Below are positions 1 through 9,284 of a DNA stretch of 64,000 bases, one piece after another. Source of the DNA: Rhodamnia argentea. Taxonomy: Eukaryota > Streptophyta > Magnoliopsida > Myrtales > Myrtaceae. The first letter of the stretch is position 1, and every line of letters begins with the position of its first letter. The notes beneath the pieces are model-generated. The model saw nothing but the letters and a program-made list of their open reading frames with translations, was not told the DNA's origin and searched no databases. The position numbers and the translations under genes are program-made. The stretch covers positions 29,071,294 to 29,135,293 of the forward strand of contig NC_063155.1 in assembly GCF_020921035.1 (NCBI RefSeq). The letters are read 5' to 3'.

Positions 1-1497
1 CTTGCGGTGGACGAAGAAAAAACCCCAAATGATAGCACCAATGAGTAGAAAATTGAAGAACACAGAAGTTCCAAATAGCGTTGATCCAACCAAAATGAAA
101 ATTCTATGATCGTGGTCTTTTATCTTTCCCTTTGGGATTGGAAATTGGGAAGCGTTTGTAAGACTTAAGTCACGCTTCGGGACTTTGATTAGGAACTTTC
201 CGTTCAAATTTGGATCAACTCTTCCGTTGGAGAGTGGAAGCTTCTTCTTCCAGCAACTGTTGCCATCCCTGAAACCGGCAGCCGCACACATGCAGTCGTG
301 CAAGCATGAGTTTCTGCATTCATCTTCGGAGAAAGGCTCCAGCAGGGCATATTCAGACGTCGGCCAACCCGCATGCTCTAGCTCTACGAAAGTGTAAAGA
401 TCCTCCATGGAACCCTGCTTCAGCTTCTTCTCATCTTCCTCACAACTCAGTGTGAAGTTAGGTCTGCAACTGCCATACTCATCATTGGGGTCAAGCAAAA
501 TGTATTTGTCGGGGCAGCCACATTTTGGCCTGTTATTGTCGCCCAGGGAACAAATGCTGTTGTAGCCACAAATACCAGAGCCGCGTGAAACAGGAACGGC
601 AGTGCATATATTTTCAGGTTCAGACCACAGAGAGATCCAGCTTCCATTAGAATCAGAATTCTTGGGGTGTACGTATTGAGTCAAAACCCCATCGAAGCTC
701 AGCGTAATTCTGTGGTAAAACTCTGATGCTGAAGGTACTTTCACCTGCGAGAGGTAAACTTTATCGCCATTTTCTCTCAGCACATACGAAGAACCCGAGT
801 CATCGAACACGACTTCTTTCCCCGGGCTCGACGTGTTAGAATCTCGGGCAGTTCCAGTGCTGTAATAAGGTTCGTTTGCATAACTGGAAGGCAGGTTTAT
901 GGTGTTGAGTGTGAGGTCTCCACTGTCCAGCATCCGAAGCTGGAATTTTCCTCTGGAAAAGTTTCCCTCTGATTGACGAGAGGAAAGGGACTTACTTTTT
1001 TCCAGCGTTTGCGAAGGAAGCAATGTGTCGTCAGGATCGTCGAAGCTTGCCCATAATGTCTCCAAGTTCGAACCAAGAATCAAAAAATTGCCCGTGTCGT
1101 TGATAGTAGCGTGCGTGACGGTACCAAAAATGTTCTCCGACATCCACAATCTTTCTCCTCGTGGATCACTGAGAACCAGGCCAAGGTTGGAAGTGAGCGT
1201 TACCTTCGAATATTCAGGTGCAGGACGGTCTCCATTTGCGAACCAGACGATCGTTCTTGAAGGTATCTTGCTATACCAAATGGAGAGCAAGAAGACCTCG
1301 CCACCGTCGTTGCGGTTGGCAGGTAGTGGACGAAAGCCGAATGCAAATTCCCCCGAAGGTGAAAGCCACGAAGAGTTGTCGTTTATCGCGGTCAGATAAG
1401 ATCCGACGGTTATGTCGCCGTCCGATTGCGCTAGAGAAGGAAATAGGAGTTGAAAGAGCAAGAAACAGAGCATTGAAACAGGGGACATTTTTCTCAT
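1..1497 (-). CDS. G-type lectin S-receptor-like Ser/Thr kinase, 5' part only (cut by window edge)
   Basis: The frame is open without a stop from an ATG at 1497 to base 1 (499 codons), so only the extracellular half and the membrane helix are inside the window. In order I read a signal peptide (residues 1-24, ending SLAQ), a bulb-type lectin domain (about 30-165), an EGF-like cysteine cluster, a PAN/apple-like region with the pattern CRNSCLHDCMC, and a hydrophobic helix at about 468-495 followed by basic HRK. The kinase domain must lie left of the window. It matches the complete gene at 4095-6578 domain for domain, including the MSPVS start and PHPKNS-like and CWKKKLPL blocks. The family sits in the plasma membrane and is linked to defence and stress signalling. 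Start: MRK precedes the MSPVS shared with the paralog, so either ATG (1497 or 1488) could be used. No frameshift is seen, so this looks like a functional gene, not a relic. Confidence 0.93.
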   Translation of the reverse strand, partial: MRKMSPVSMLCFLLFQLLFPSLAQSDGDITVGSYLTAINDNSSWLSPSGEFAFGFRPLPANRNDGGEVFLLSIWYSKIPSRTIVWFANGDRPAPEYSKVTLTSNLGLVLSDPRGERLWMSENIFGTVTHATINDTGNFLILGSNLETLWASFDDPDDTLLPSQTLEKSKSLSSRQSEGNFSRGKFQLRMLDSGDLTLNTINLPSSYANEPYYSTGTARDSNTSSPGKEVVFDDSGSSYVLRENGDKVYLSQVKVPSASEFYHRITLSFDGVLTQYVHPKNSDSNGSWISLWSEPENICTAVPVSRGSGICGYNSICSLGDNNRPKCGCPDKYILLDPNDEYGSCRPNFTLSCEEDEKKLKQGSMEDLYTFVELEHAGWPTSEYALLEPFSEDECRNSCLHDCMCAAAGFRDGNSCWKKKLPLSNGRVDPNLNGKFLIKVPKRDLSLTNASQFPIPKGKIKDHDHRIFILVGSTLFGTSVFFNFLLIGAIIWGFFFVHRK

Positions 1498-1834
1498 TGT
1501 AACTGTAAGACGTGAATGAAAATGTCTTGTTCAAGAATGGAGCTGCCCATGGCCTGTGAGGGAGACATAGGTGGGGGTTGAATTTGAAGAGGTCGCGGGT
1601 TGATTCGAAAGCTTTTCATTGTCTTAGTCAAAAGGAGTTTTGGACAACCTTGTACTATTTTGGGACCGGAAGTTCCTTTTGATTCCCTTCGTGAGCATGG
1701 ATTGGGGTCCTCAATAGGTTGATTAGTCAAAAAGTCCTTTTCATACGCAGAGTTGGTGTCTTTCTCGGTCAAGACGCTCCCTTCTCCTTTTGAGATAATG
1801 ACATAAATGCCCTTTGAATTTTGACTCACTATAC

Positions 1835-2170
1835 AACGTAATCCGTAAACTTTGTCCTAATATTCAATATGGTCTATGAACTTTAACCTAATATTCAATT
1901 TGGTCCCCGAACTTTTAATTCGCTCAATATCTTCTTTCGACTTTCGATACATGTTTAATGTAGTCCTTGAATTATCTAAAAATGTTCAATATAGTCATTT
2001 TATTAATTTAAGATCAAGGGCAACATTGGACATGTTCATATAGTCTAAGGACTAAATTGGGACTAAATTGAACATGTATCATAAGTTCATGGACCACATT
2101 AAACAAATTAAAAGCTCGGGGATCAAATTGCACATTAGAACAAAATTCAATAACCATTTGCGTTACTTTC
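1835..2170. repeat. Foldback (inverted-repeat) element upstream of the partial kinase gene
   Basis: The left arm has repeated blocks such as CAATATGGTC and CAATTTGGTCCCCGAACTTTTAATT. The right arm holds their reverse complements (AATTAAAAGCTCGGGGATCAAATTG, and AAGTTCATGGACCACATT). This gives a long imperfect hairpin of about 335 bp, typical of a short non-autonomous DNA transposon. It resembles but is not identical to the foldback family at 6811-7490 and 21839-22322. I could not fix exact ends or a target-site duplication. Confidence 0.6.
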
Positions 2171-2399
2171 CCTTCCCTTTTCTTTTCTTGGGCCAAGTCG
2201 CGAAACAGCTGTTGATTAGATGATTCTTGTTTAATCGACGGTATGATAAGGACAATTCCGCAATGCCGTGAGAGATCAATTGACGCTCAATGTCGTTGAT
2301 CCGCAGTTGCTGGCTTGCATTGTCGTGCCGTCGTGCTTTGCATGGCATTTTGATAGGGACGGATTTCTACTGAAAGTATGAATTGCAGAGAAGTTTCCT

Positions 2400-3480
2400 A
2401 GGAACGAATTCTCCTATGAGAATTCATGCAACTTGGAAAAGTCTTTGAAGAAGACGCGTCCTATGGGTTGTTTTGAAAGATTCGGGCCACTCAAAACGAG
2501 CAGAGAAATTGTCCATTCCGCTTGTCGTTCTTCAGCAGAAGTCTAAACATGACTAACAGAAATTCAATAGTCTAATGTGATGGAAAAATCGATCAATTGC
2601 TGAAAACTACACGCCCGCCTGCGTTTTCGTGCTTGGACGGAAGTAATTGGAAGGAAAGAAGAAGGCAAAGCTATGATCCTACACAAAGATATGTCATCTG
2701 TTTCTGTTTGGGAGTTCCATAAACCGAGGGAGATGCTCCGCTCAGATCCATGTCAATATTTCGATTCGAACGCCAGCAGATGAAGGGGAATTAAAACGTA
2801 AGGACATATCCACTTCAATGGGTAGGAAGCGCCTATTCGCGGCGGCAGGTTCAAGATCTAAGTTGGGAGGAGCGAGATGAAAAACAGTGTCCCCAACAAG
2901 TTCCACTGGCTAACTTTCTTTTATAACTAGGGTCCTGGAACTACGGAGCATCTTAATCGCGGATAGTGTGAGGCAAATGCATTCATCGGCGTGCCGCCTT
3001 TCAATTTTCAAATGATAGTAGACACTTTCCGAAACGGTCTTGCCTATGACAATGGCAGTTTGAGACTGTTCATTTATCATCATCTACGGGCAACTGTGCC
3101 CAGAGCTCCATTCATTCAACCTCTCTGAAGCCGCAAGTGCTTTATCTACAATCTCAAAAGGGTTAGTTGAGAATGAATGCGAGGGTCAACGGAGAATTAT
3201 CCTCACTGATCTGAGTTCTTAATCACACGAATGCACATGCAGAAGGAGAGATTAGAAGGAAGAATGTGCACTGACAAAGCCCTTGGGGGCATTTCATTAA
3301 CTTACATTTGGTATTGAGAGGGAACATGAAATTGGGAGAGAAATCCTGAAGCAATTTCTTCACCGACTGCCTAGGATAAACTTCAGGCAGTCTGTGAATA
3401 GACTTCTCAAATGTTACCTGCTAAGTTTTCGAGTTTCGACCACAGAAGAATCATAAGAATCGGAGACTTTGGACAAGAAA
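2400..3480. repeat. Segmental duplication, copy A (non-coding)
   Basis: This stretch aligns in order with 9285-10700. Shared blocks include GAATTCATGCAACTTGGAAA (2419 and 9291), GGAAGTAATTGGAAGGAAAG (about 2638 and 9866), GAGCATCTTAAT (about 2948 and 10217), TCATTCAACCTCTCT (about 3112 and 10387) and CTACAGAAGAATCAT-like sequence (about 3440 and 10660). No open coding frame is kept between the copies. It lies upstream of the partial kinase gene, as copy B lies upstream of the complete one, so it is part of the duplicated unit and may hold promoter-distal sequence. Copy A lacks the 5S-bearing insertion seen in copy B. Confidence 0.8.
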
Positions 3481-4094
3481 ATAGTTTGCCCAAACAGCAG
3501 CTCGTCATTGACACATCTTAGAGTTCCAGGAAGGAACCACATAAACCCGTTGTCTGCTCATATGCATTGGCTATGCATATGTACATATGATTCCTGTCCT
3601 AGACGTCATTCAACAACCTGTCCAGATTACAGTAAAACTTGGAAAGAAAAGGAAACGGGAAAGTGCAAAGCCTATGGTAGCTTCGGTTCTAGCATATGAA
3701 GGTCTTGGTGCCTTTGGCTGTGGCAAAAGGTTATGACTGATCGGTGCCTAACGGAGGAGTTGGAAAATAGCGATTCTCCATACCGGACATACGTCACGAC
3801 TTAGTTCTCCTCCAGTGTGCTTCGAGAGATAGACTAGCTCGAACTGTTCGCTATCTATTCAAATCTAAAACCAATTGCATTGGGAAATTCATTTGCCTTC
3901 GCCAGTCTAGATCTGTCTATACACCACAGTTGAATAGAAGAAAAGCTTATACATACATGTTCAGCAGCTTATATAGGCTGATCTAGATTCTTATGATTGG
4001 CATGCTAAACTGGAATCGATGAAATGGTAGGTAACATGCTCATTATAATAGCACAATAAGACCGCTATCCAGATGAACGCGCAGAGCTCTGCTC
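3481..4094. other. Intergenic, 3' flank of complete lectin kinase
   Basis: No gene seen. Short ORFs here have no recognisable protein character. The part nearest 4094 should be the 3' UTR of the kinase gene, which reads leftwards. Confidence 0.5.
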
Positions 4095-6578
4095 TCATGT
4101 AACGATTGAAGAGTTGCAGCTATTGAAAGGGAATGGACATGGAGGAACAGGCACTCCCACTGCCCCTTCTAGCATCTGTGTCACCTTCCTCATCGTCGGC
4201 CTCAAATAGGGGTCCTCCTGAACACACCAGAACGCCACCATGACCATATTCTTCAGCTTCTCTGTGTCTTGCAGAGCCTGCAGGTCGCCTTCGACTAGCG
4301 CGTCCAACCTTCCCTCCACGAAGCATTCATAAGCCCAATCTGTCAAGGCGTCTGTCTCTCTGTGCTCTCCACTTGCTTCGGTTCCGACGCAACTCCTACA
4401 GGAGATTATCTCGAGAAGCACAACTCCGAAACTGTACACGTCCACTTTCACGGAGATGGGCAAGTTCCTGAACCAATCGGGAGCGACGTACCCTCTCGTC
4501 CCTCGGATGTTCGTCTGGGTGTAGCTCTGGTTAATCATCAGGAGCTTGGCCATCCCAAAATCAGAGATCTTCGGGACACAACAGTCGTCGAGGAGGATGT
4601 TCTGCGGCTTTATGTCGCAGTGGATGATCTGCGTCGTGCACTCATCGTGCAAGTACATTAGTCCCCTGGCGACTCCATAAGCGATCTGGCATCTGTGGTT
4701 CCAAGGGATTTTCAGTTTCGGGTCTCCTCCAAAGAGAAGGCTCGACAACGTGCCGTTGCTCAAGAACTCATAAACCAGCAGTCTTTCTTGCCCTTCGTCA
4801 CAGAAGCCAAGTAGTCTGACCAGATTCTTGTGATGGGTCTGACCGATCACATTCACTTCGGTTCTGAACTCCTTCTCCTTGTCCTGCATCATGCTAGTCA
4901 GCTTTTTCACAGCCACCGCTGTATCATTTGAAATCACCCCTTTATAAACGATCCCGAAAGCTCCCTTCCCTAGCTCTTCCTTGAACCCATCCGTGGCTCG
5001 GAAGAGCTCCTGGTAAGTGAAATAGCGCAAATTCGTCTCCACCACATTCCCTTTCACGGATAATTTCTTGAGTTGCTTGCGGTAGAATAGGAAAAACCCC
5101 GTGCAAGCGCCGATTAGTACAAAGTTCACGAAAACAGAAGTTCCCAAGAACAGTGATCCTGTCAAAACCAGAGTTTTTGGATATCCATCTTTCGCCTTTG
5201 GGTCCGGGAGCGGGCAACGGGAATCGTTACTAGGAGGAAAGTCGAGCTTCGGGACTTTGATCATGGCCTTTCCGTTGAGTGTAGGGTTGATTCTCCCATT
5301 GGTGAGCGGGAGCTTCTTCTTCCAGCAACTGTTGCCGTCCCTGAAAACCGCCACCGCGCACATGCAGTCGTGCAAGCACGAGTTCCGGCACTGGTCTTCG
5401 CTGAAAGGCCGCAACAGCGCGTAATCGGAGGTTGGCCAATCCGTGTTCACGAATTCTTCGAACTCGTACAGGTCCTCCATTGGACCAAGCTTCAACCTTT
5501 CCTGATCTTCCGCACAGCTCTGCGTGAAATTAGGCCTGCAACTGCCATACTTGTCACTGGGATCGAGCAACGTGAATTTGGCTGGGCAGTTACAATTTGG
5601 CCTCTTATCCGCACCCAGAGTGCAAATGCTGTTGTACCCACAGACGCTAATTCCGTCATGGACATTAACACCGTTACATATGTCTTCAGGTTGAGACCAC
5701 AGCATGCTCCAGCTTCCATTGGAACCTGAATTCTTGGGGTGCACATACTGAGCAAAGACCCCATCGAAGTTCAGGGTGACTCTGTGATAAAAATCGGACG
5801 TGGAGGGTATTTGCCCCTGCGAGAGGTAGAACTTCTCGCCATTTTCTCTCAAGACAAACAGAGAACCTGAGTCACTGAACACGAGTTCTTTCCCGGCGGT
5901 TGACGCGTTGGAGCTGCCGTCGGTCTTGGCGCTGTAATAAGGCTCGTTGGCGTAGTCAGAAGGCAGGTTGATCGTGTTGAGCACGAGGTCTCCACTGTCG
6001 AGCATCCGAAGTTGGAATCTTCCTGTGGAAAAGCTCTCCTCCAATTGACGGGAGGAAAGAAGATGGTTCTTTCCTAGCACTTGCGATGGAAGCAAGGTGT
6101 CGAAAGGATTGGCGAAGCTCTCCCATAGCACCTCTGAACTCGAGTCCAGGAGCACGAAATTGCCTGTATCGTTGATCGAAGCGTGCGAGACTGTGCCGCC
6201 GAAGCCGTCAGATTTCCACAGCTCTTCACCCTGTGGACTGGTGACGACGAGACCTGAACCGGAATTGAGTTCTAGCTTCGAATTCTTGGGCGCCGGACGG
6301 TCTTGCTTGGCGAACCAGACGATTGTTTTAGAAGGTATCTTGTCGTACCAGATGGAAAGCCAGAAGAGCTGGTCATTCTTGGTACCGTCGTCGGACAATG
6401 AGCGAAAGCCGAATGCGAAGTCCCCAGAAGGGGAAAGCCATGAAGAGTTGCCATTTGTGGCGATCAGAGAAGATCCAACTGCTATCCTAGTTTGAGCTAG
6501 ACAAGGATTTGGGATAAGAAAAAGCAAGAAACAGAGCACATGATGAGTCGAAACAGGGGACATTGATGGACGATTCAT
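4095..6578 (-). CDS. G-type lectin S-receptor-like Ser/Thr kinase (LECRK3/RLK1-type), complete
   Basis: An intronless 827-residue receptor kinase, full length for the family. Domains: signal peptide 1-28 (cleavage near CLAQ-T); bulb-type lectin about 30-165 (WLSPSGDFAFGF, SIWYDKIPSKTIVW); EGF-like cysteines about 301-347; PAN-like region about 357-440; membrane helix about 469-498; kinase about 531-805. Kinase motifs are intact: glycine loop GKGAFG (537-542), lysine K558 in VAVKKL, catalytic loop HCDIKPQN (653-660), DFG at 673-675, and activation segment end APD instead of APE (699-701). Cys rather than Arg precedes the catalytic Asp, so it is a non-RD kinase, a class often tied to innate immune receptors. 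The protein should sit in the plasma membrane with the lectin side outside; the ligand is unknown. Its tandem neighbour at 1-1497 is a close paralog. The large ORFs in other frames here are shadows. Confidence 0.97.
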   Translation of the reverse strand: MNRPSMSPVSTHHVLCFLLFLIPNPCLAQTRIAVGSSLIATNGNSSWLSPSGDFAFGFRSLSDDGTKNDQLFWLSIWYDKIPSKTIVWFAKQDRPAPKNSKLELNSGSGLVVTSPQGEELWKSDGFGGTVSHASINDTGNFVLLDSSSEVLWESFANPFDTLLPSQVLGKNHLLSSRQLEESFSTGRFQLRMLDSGDLVLNTINLPSDYANEPYYSAKTDGSSNASTAGKELVFSDSGSLFVLRENGEKFYLSQGQIPSTSDFYHRVTLNFDGVFAQYVHPKNSGSNGSWSMLWSQPEDICNGVNVHDGISVCGYNSICTLGADKRPNCNCPAKFTLLDPSDKYGSCRPNFTQSCAEDQERLKLGPMEDLYEFEEFVNTDWPTSDYALLRPFSEDQCRNSCLHDCMCAVAVFRDGNSCWKKKLPLTNGRINPTLNGKAMIKVPKLDFPPSNDSRCPLPDPKAKDGYPKTLVLTGSLFLGTSVFVNFVLIGACTGFFLFYRKQLKKLSVKGNVVETNLRYFTYQELFRATDGFKEELGKGAFGIVYKGVISNDTAVAVKKLTSMMQDKEKEFRTEVNVIGQTHHKNLVRLLGFCDEGQERLLVYEFLSNGTLSSLLFGGDPKLKIPWNHRCQIAYGVARGLMYLHDECTTQIIHCDIKPQNILLDDCCVPKISDFGMAKLLMINQSYTQTNIRGTRGYVAPDWFRNLPISVKVDVYSFGVVLLEIISCRSCVGTEASGEHRETDALTDWAYECFVEGRLDALVEGDLQALQDTEKLKNMVMVAFWCVQEDPYLRPTMRKVTQMLEGAVGVPVPPCPFPFNSCNSSIVT

Positions 6579-6800
6579 TTAGTCATCAAGCGTGAGATTA
6601 TTAAATTCAAGAATGGGTTTGAACTTAGCCAGAAGAGAGGAAGAAGGTTGTGGCTATGGAGTTTTGAGGTCAACGACGTCTTTGTGAATCAGCCAAGGGA
6701 TGTGATGAGATCAATAATTGATGCAACCAACCACCTACTGTCCTGCATTTTCGGGCGGATGCTTAAGTAGGCTCCATTGAAGACTTTTCATCTTCTTCAA

Positions 6801-7500
6801 GTCAACGGAGGGGAAAAGTGTCCCAAAAAAAAAAAAAATTGGTCATAAATCTATTACATTAGTATCAATTCAGTTCTAAATCTTTTTTTTTATGTCAATT
6901 CAATCTTAAACCTTTTGTATTGGTGTCATTTAAGTCCTAAACCTTTTATTAATGCTAATTCAGTCATAAACCTTTTACAATAGTACCAATTTAATCCTAA
7001 AAATTTTGCATTTATGCCAATTGAGTCAATTTGGCCAATTTTAATTGGAAATCACTGGTATGGACGTCAATTATCCTACATGGCACGGTTGGCGCTAACA
7101 TGTATATTTTTTTAATATTTTTTTGATATATTAAATAATTTTAAAAAATAATTTTGAAAAAAACAAAAAAAAATGCTTAAAATATTATTTAAAATATTAC
7201 TAAAAAAATATCCAAGTTAGCGTTGGATGTGCTATGTAGGACAATCGATGTCCACGTTAGCAATTTTTTATCAAAATTGTCCGGATTAACTCAATTGGTA
7301 TAAATATAAAAGATTTAGGATTGAATTGACAACAATACTGAAGGTTTATGGCTAAATTAGCACCAATAAAATATTTATGACTTAATTGGTACCAATACAA
7401 AAGGTTTATGACTGAATTGGCATCAACAAAAGGTTTAGGACTAAATTGGTATTAATACAATAGGTTTAGGACTTTTTTTGTACTTATCCCGTCAACAGAG
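6801..7500. mobile_element. Non-autonomous Mutator-like foldback element (6811-7490) with flanking duplication
   Basis: The arms are long inverted repeats, each made of several degenerate units of the type TAAACCTTTTGTATTGGTG / CAATTCAGTCC. The right half is the reverse complement (AGGACTAAATTGGTATTAAT, AGGTTTAGGAC). The ends match as GGGAAAAGTG at left and TACTTATCCC at right. They are flanked by GTCAACGGAG (6801-6810) and GTCAACAGAG (7491-7500), a 10-bp direct repeat with one mismatch, consistent with the 9-11 bp target duplication of Mutator-type transposases. The centre is AT-rich and carries no protein. It sits just upstream of the complete lectin kinase gene. Confidence 0.8.
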
Positions 7501-7719
7501 CAAAGATCGGCTTGAGCTTATTGGCCGAAAATTCTTTGGTTGTCTCTTTAGGATTAATGTATGGAATTTATGGGTAAAGGTACTGATTAAGGTAGCAATT
7601 CTGGTGCCATGCACACATCCTTGATCATTATGCGCACGGCAGTCGATCATTGTACTACTTTCATACTATACTTTGTAGTACCTTCATCATGTCGAATTAT
7701 AGATTTTTGTGCGATGTTG

Positions 7720-7925
7720 GGTGCTTGGCTGGGTTTCTTAATACACCGACCTCAAGCAATCGAATAATAAAATAAACAAAATAAGAAAATAAATGAGACA
7801 CTAGATTTACGTTTTATGTGGTTTGATCGGGTGACATCCGTCTATGAGATGAATAAGGACGAATTTCATTATAAATCAAGAGATACGGCGAAGAATACAA
7901 TGACATTCGAGTCATTCAAACGCTT
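7720..7925. mobile_element. Possible LTR-retrotransposon fragment
   Basis: The stretch with ACACTAGATTTACG, GTGGTTTGATCGGGTGACATCC and ATTACAATGACA-like sequence resembles a segment common in plant Ty1/copia LTRs, written from memory as a fragment reading 'gatttacgtggttcgg'. No LTR ends, primer site or coding region are seen, so this is a weak call. Confidence 0.25.
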
Positions 7926-7929
7926 TCGG

Positions 7930-8691
7930 TACAGCCCCTCTCTCCCTTGATCCCCCCCCTCCTCTCTCTCTCTCTCCCCAAGCCCCTTAGGGTTTCCCAA
8001 AAAAAAAAAAAAAAAGAGGCCGACCAGCACAGCAATCCCTCCCCTTCTATCTTTCCATCTCTCATTCCTTCTTTGTTTTTTTTTCTCTATTTTCTTTTCT
8101 TATTTTCCTGTCGTTTGAGAACTTTTTTCTTCAGATTTAGTTTAGATCCGAACGCTTCTCTCTTCCATTTTGGGAGATTTCTATCTCGATCTAATCTAAA
8201 ATTGGGGTTTTTGCTTGTATGTTTTCGGGATTTCACTTTCCTCGGGTTTCATTAGTGAATAAGTTCAATTTTGAAGAGGATCGTAAGAGCTTTGTGAAGG
8301 TTTCGCTCTACAAGTGTCAGATTTATGCTCGTTCGGCCTTTTTATTCTGCTCGGTGATGGTGTTGAGGATGCCAAATATAGGCACGTACTACCGAAAGGC
8401 AAAGCTGTAACATCAAATGGAATTCTCGGTGTGTACTCGTTATCGAAGACGAATTCGCTGATCAGCCTCCAATTTTGATTTGAAGAAGTCATAGGAGGTG
8501 TGTTCTTTGACATGTGACCCGTAACCTGGTTCTGATGGTCTCTCTTGTTATGTGGAGCTTGTTTCATTTTGAAGTTGTCTGAGATTTGCCTCGGTTTAAA
8601 ATTGTGTTATTTGAACCGAGATGTTTATCTCTCATATTTTGTTGAGGAAGTGAATGAAAAGTTTTTTTGACCAAAAAAAAAAAAGTGTTTT
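7930..8691 (+). other. Transcript-like segment, possible processed retrocopy
   Basis: It starts with a pyrimidine-rich, leader-like tract (CT runs, TTAGGGTTTCCC, then TTTCTTTTCTTATTTTCC). It continues with a short protein-like frame around 8355-8480 (GVEDAKYRHVLPKGKA, then SNGILGVYSL, ending LQF-stop) and ends with an A12 run at 8673-8684. No splice pattern is seen. A 13-bp direct repeat, TCAGCCTCCAATT, brackets the 3' part (8462-8474 and 8692-8704). I do not recognise the parent protein. Alternatives are a degraded 5' exon of an unknown gene or chance. Confidence 0.3.
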
Positions 8692-9284
8692 TCAGCCTCC
8701 AATTAACTCACACAGTATTTAGACCCACAATTCTCCACTGAAAAATTTCTCGATTTCACAAAAGAATTAAAAAAAATCACTGCGAGATTTATTGGCTTCA
8801 ACACTAAAAGCTCTCGGGATGTAATTCACAAGGAGTCCAATTTTGGATACTCTTCACAATCAAGACACTTCTTCTATATTTCAAATAGAAAACATTTTTT
8901 TTTGTAAAAAAACCTACTCCAACTAAGAAATCAACTTAAATTAATAAATTTTTTCTTCTGTTTTTAGTTTCAAACTCGAGGTATATTTTAACACGATCAA
9001 TTCCATTCAATCACGGCAACATCTTCTCCCACCGCAACCGGATGATTACAGGGTTGAGGGCCGGGCTCCCAGGTCACCCCAAGAATCTTATGACATCAAT
9101 GTGTTGAACAATAAGGCTCGGGCTCTTTGCTAATTTCCATGACATTGACACAAAAGCAAGGTAACTAAACTTGGAGACTGAGCATGATTAGATGGAAAGG
9201 AAAAGTACTTGAAGGTTGAGCACTGGCTTGATGGGACTGGCTATTTGGTATGGATTGCAGATATTTTTGCCTGGAACAAGTCCT

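Noticed and set aside
185..1399. Plus-strand ORFs of 70-124 codons
   Set aside because: Shadows of the partial kinase, whose minus frame is open across the whole interval and has clear homology.
4362..6495. Several 90-130 codon ORFs on the plus strand and in other minus frames
   Set aside because: All are shadows of the lectin kinase coding region, kept open by its codon bias.
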